Below, piece by piece: positions 6,807 through 7,437 of a DNA stretch of 7,437 nt. Origin of the DNA: Bacteroidales bacterium UBA6229 (lineage in GTDB: Bacteria > Bacteroidota > Bacteroidia > Bacteroidales > F082); the NCBI GenBank assembly GCA_002440975.1, contig DJWN01000053.1:2002-9438 (forward strand), in the 5' to 3' direction. Under the pieces are notes generated by a model that was not told where the DNA came from, searched no databases, and was given only the letters and a program-made list of their open reading frames with translations. The position numbers and the translations under genes were made by a program. Each line of letters opens with the position of its first letter. The first letter of the stretch is position 1.

Positions 6807-6839
6807 CATGTTTGAGTGAAGGGTGGGTTGATTTGGTTG

Positions 6840-7223
6840 TCATGGCTGTCGTTGTTCCTCTTGTAGTTTTTGTTGTTTTTTTTTATTTGTGTTGTTTGGG
6901 TGGCTGGTTTTGTGTTCGCTGATTTTCTCTGCCCCCATACCGAAAATTCGCATAAGCGGAGGCAAAAAATTAGGGCTAAAAGGTTTTACTAAATGATTTT
7001 GTCTATCAGTTTGATTAAATGGTATTTCTTGTTGCTGACACACAAAATACGACAAAATTGAAATTAACTCTGGTGTTTCTTTTTCAATTTCGTTAAAGCA
7101 TATCTCGCTGATAAAAATCTCATAATCCTCCCGATTGACAAAATAATCACCTTGCAGCTGAACGCAAATTGCCTCCCGGATGCTTGCCAAAACAGCTGCT
7201 AATTTTTTTTTCGACAGCATCAT
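6840..7223 (-). CDS. Unrecognised small protein, likely the main part of a frame-broken gene
   Basis: 127 residues from an ATG at 7223; I do not recognise the family. The first ~75 residues alternate charged and hydrophobic positions (KLAAVLASIREAICVQLQGD, EDYEIFISEICFNEIEKETP, ELISILSYFVC) and look helical, soluble and cytoplasmic; no signal peptide or membrane segment is seen. The last ~25 residues are low-complexity and polar (HKTSHPNNTNKKKQQKLQEE), rich in Lys and Gln, probably disordered and possibly nucleic-acid binding. The ATG lies inside another minus-strand frame starting at 7320, whose product up to ...NDAVEKK would join smoothly onto KLAAVLASIREAI if the run of nine A (7203-7211) were one shorter. 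The intact protein may thus be ~159 residues over 7320-6840. It lies 87 bp upstream of rsmE in the same direction, with a possible separate rsmE promoter between. Homopolymer error, a true frameshift or transcriptional slippage cannot be told apart here. Confidence 0.55.
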   Translation of the reverse strand: MMLSKKKLAAVLASIREAICVQLQGDYFVNREDYEIFISEICFNEIEKETPELISILSYFVCQQQEIPFNQTDRQNHLVKPFSPNFLPPLMRIFGMGAEKISEHKTSHPNNTNKKKQQKLQEEQRQP

Positions 7224-7320
7224 TTGGCGATTTGTCCAATTGGGCTATGATGCGATCTATCAGTTTTGAAAGATAACTGTCGGCAAAATCATTGATGATT
7301 TTTGATTCAGTGTTGTTCAT
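7147..7320 (-). pseudogene. N-terminal frame of the frame-broken small gene (57 codons)
   Basis: An ATG at 7320 opens a 57-codon frame. Residues 1-39 (MNNTESKIINDFADSYLSKL, then IDRIIAQLDKSPNDAVEKK) form convincing amphipathic helix. After the run of nine A the frame turns into unconvincing sequence (ISSCFGKHPGGNLRSAAR) and stops at 7147. Deleting one A from the run would continue it into the 7223-6840 frame, giving ~159 residues. An in-frame TGA lies only 3 nt before this ATG (7326-7324), so translation cannot start further upstream in this frame. It is either the true N-terminus of a gene broken by an indel, or the zero-frame product of a slippery A-tract. No Shine-Dalgarno is visible. Confidence 0.5.
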
Positions 7321-7362
7321 TGTTCAATCAGAGTTAATTGATGACGCATTCATTTTACCTAA

Positions 7363-7377
7363 ACAGTGCTCCACTGT
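7363..7377. repeat. Perfect inverted repeat, 6-bp arms with 3-nt loop
   Basis: acagtg (7363-7368), ctc, cactgt (7372-7377) form a perfect hairpin in the non-coding stretch upstream of the small broken gene. Read on the minus strand it is followed by TTTAGGT, too short a T-run for a strong intrinsic terminator. It lies 24 nt past a possible upstream stop codon at 7403-7401. It could be a weak terminator for that gene or a dimeric operator for the small gene; the sequence does not decide. Confidence 0.45.
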
Positions 7378-7400
7378 GCCCGGCTTGCTGATATCTTGCT

Positions 7401-7436
7401 TTAACCTTTCGTGGAGGGCAATTCAGGCTGTTCTAC
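7401..7436 (-). CDS. Possible last 11 codons of an upstream minus-strand gene (cut by window end)
   Basis: One minus-strand frame is open to the window edge and reads VEQPELPSTKG before TAA at 7403-7401. The polar, Pro/Lys-containing ending is a plausible C-terminus, and a small hairpin follows 24 nt later. Another minus-strand frame is also open to the edge for four codons, so the choice is weak. Nothing can be said about function. The rest of 7321-7400 shows no gene I can support. Confidence 0.15.
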   Translation of the reverse strand, partial: VEQPELPSTKG

Positions 7437-7437
7437 A

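Noticed and set aside
6753..6839. A terminator or riboswitch in the gap upstream of rsmE
   Set aside because: Only a short palindrome and A/T-rich sequence are present; no GC-rich stem with a T-run and no recognisable riboswitch core.
6793..6843. A 16-codon minus-strand frame whose ATG overlaps the stop of the small unrecognised gene (ATGA)
   Set aside because: Very short, low-information product, and it runs into the likely rsmE promoter region; the overlap alone is not enough.
7324..7353. A 9-codon minus-strand frame (MNASSINSD) ending 3 nt before the ATG at 7320
   Set aside because: Too short to support as a leader peptide; its only firm use is that its stop blocks any further upstream start in that frame.

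Overview
The window looks like chromosomal DNA of a Bacteroidota bacterium. The clearest marker is a complete type IX secretion (T9SS) type A sorting domain at the C-terminus of a 1191-residue secreted protein; this system is essentially restricted to that phylum. Supporting signs are a gingipain-type cleaved-adhesin-like module, a stand-alone secreted DUF4159 protein, the RsmE variant reading AMKQS, a transketolase C-terminus of the split two-subunit kind, and gene starts without obvious Shine-Dalgarno sequences. I cannot name a genus.

Layout: (1) At the left edge, on the plus strand, is the last 93-94 codons of a transketolase C-terminal section, cut by the window start. (2) Four genes follow on the minus strand, read from right to left, as one tight apparent operon: rsmE (6752-6045), a DUF4159 secreted protein (6048-5383, 4-nt ATGA overlap with rsmE), a very large papain-like peptidase/adhesin protein with a T9SS sorting signal (5344-1769, after a 38-nt gap), and an AlgX/AlgJ-like SGNH O-acetyltransferase-type protein (1764-286, after a 4-nt gap). 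The last gene converges on the transketolase gene with a single base between the two stop codons. (3) To the right of rsmE, on the minus strand, is an unrecognised small gene that appears split between two frames at a run of nine A (frames 7320-7147 and 7223-6840). Beyond it are about 115 bp with a perfect 6-bp hairpin and perhaps the last codons of another minus-strand gene.

How the genes may work together: rsmE is a housekeeping rRNA methyltransferase. The other three operon members all carry N-terminal export or anchor signals, so the operon mostly feeds the cell envelope. T9SS type A cargo is commonly attached to surface lipopolysaccharide, and AlgX-like proteins act on extracytoplasmic polysaccharide. 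A link between the last two genes is therefore possible, but it is inference from position only. No MBOAT acyltransferase partner for the AlgX-like protein is present in the window.

The points most worth a second look are the peptidase active site (single Cys, contracted Gln-Cys spacing, calcium-loop insertion between the catalytic His and Asn), the Gly in place of Asp in the AlgX-like catalytic motif, and the A9 frame break in the small gene. No tRNA, rRNA, CRISPR array, insertion sequence or phage gene was seen, and no gene-free stretch exceeds 300 bases.
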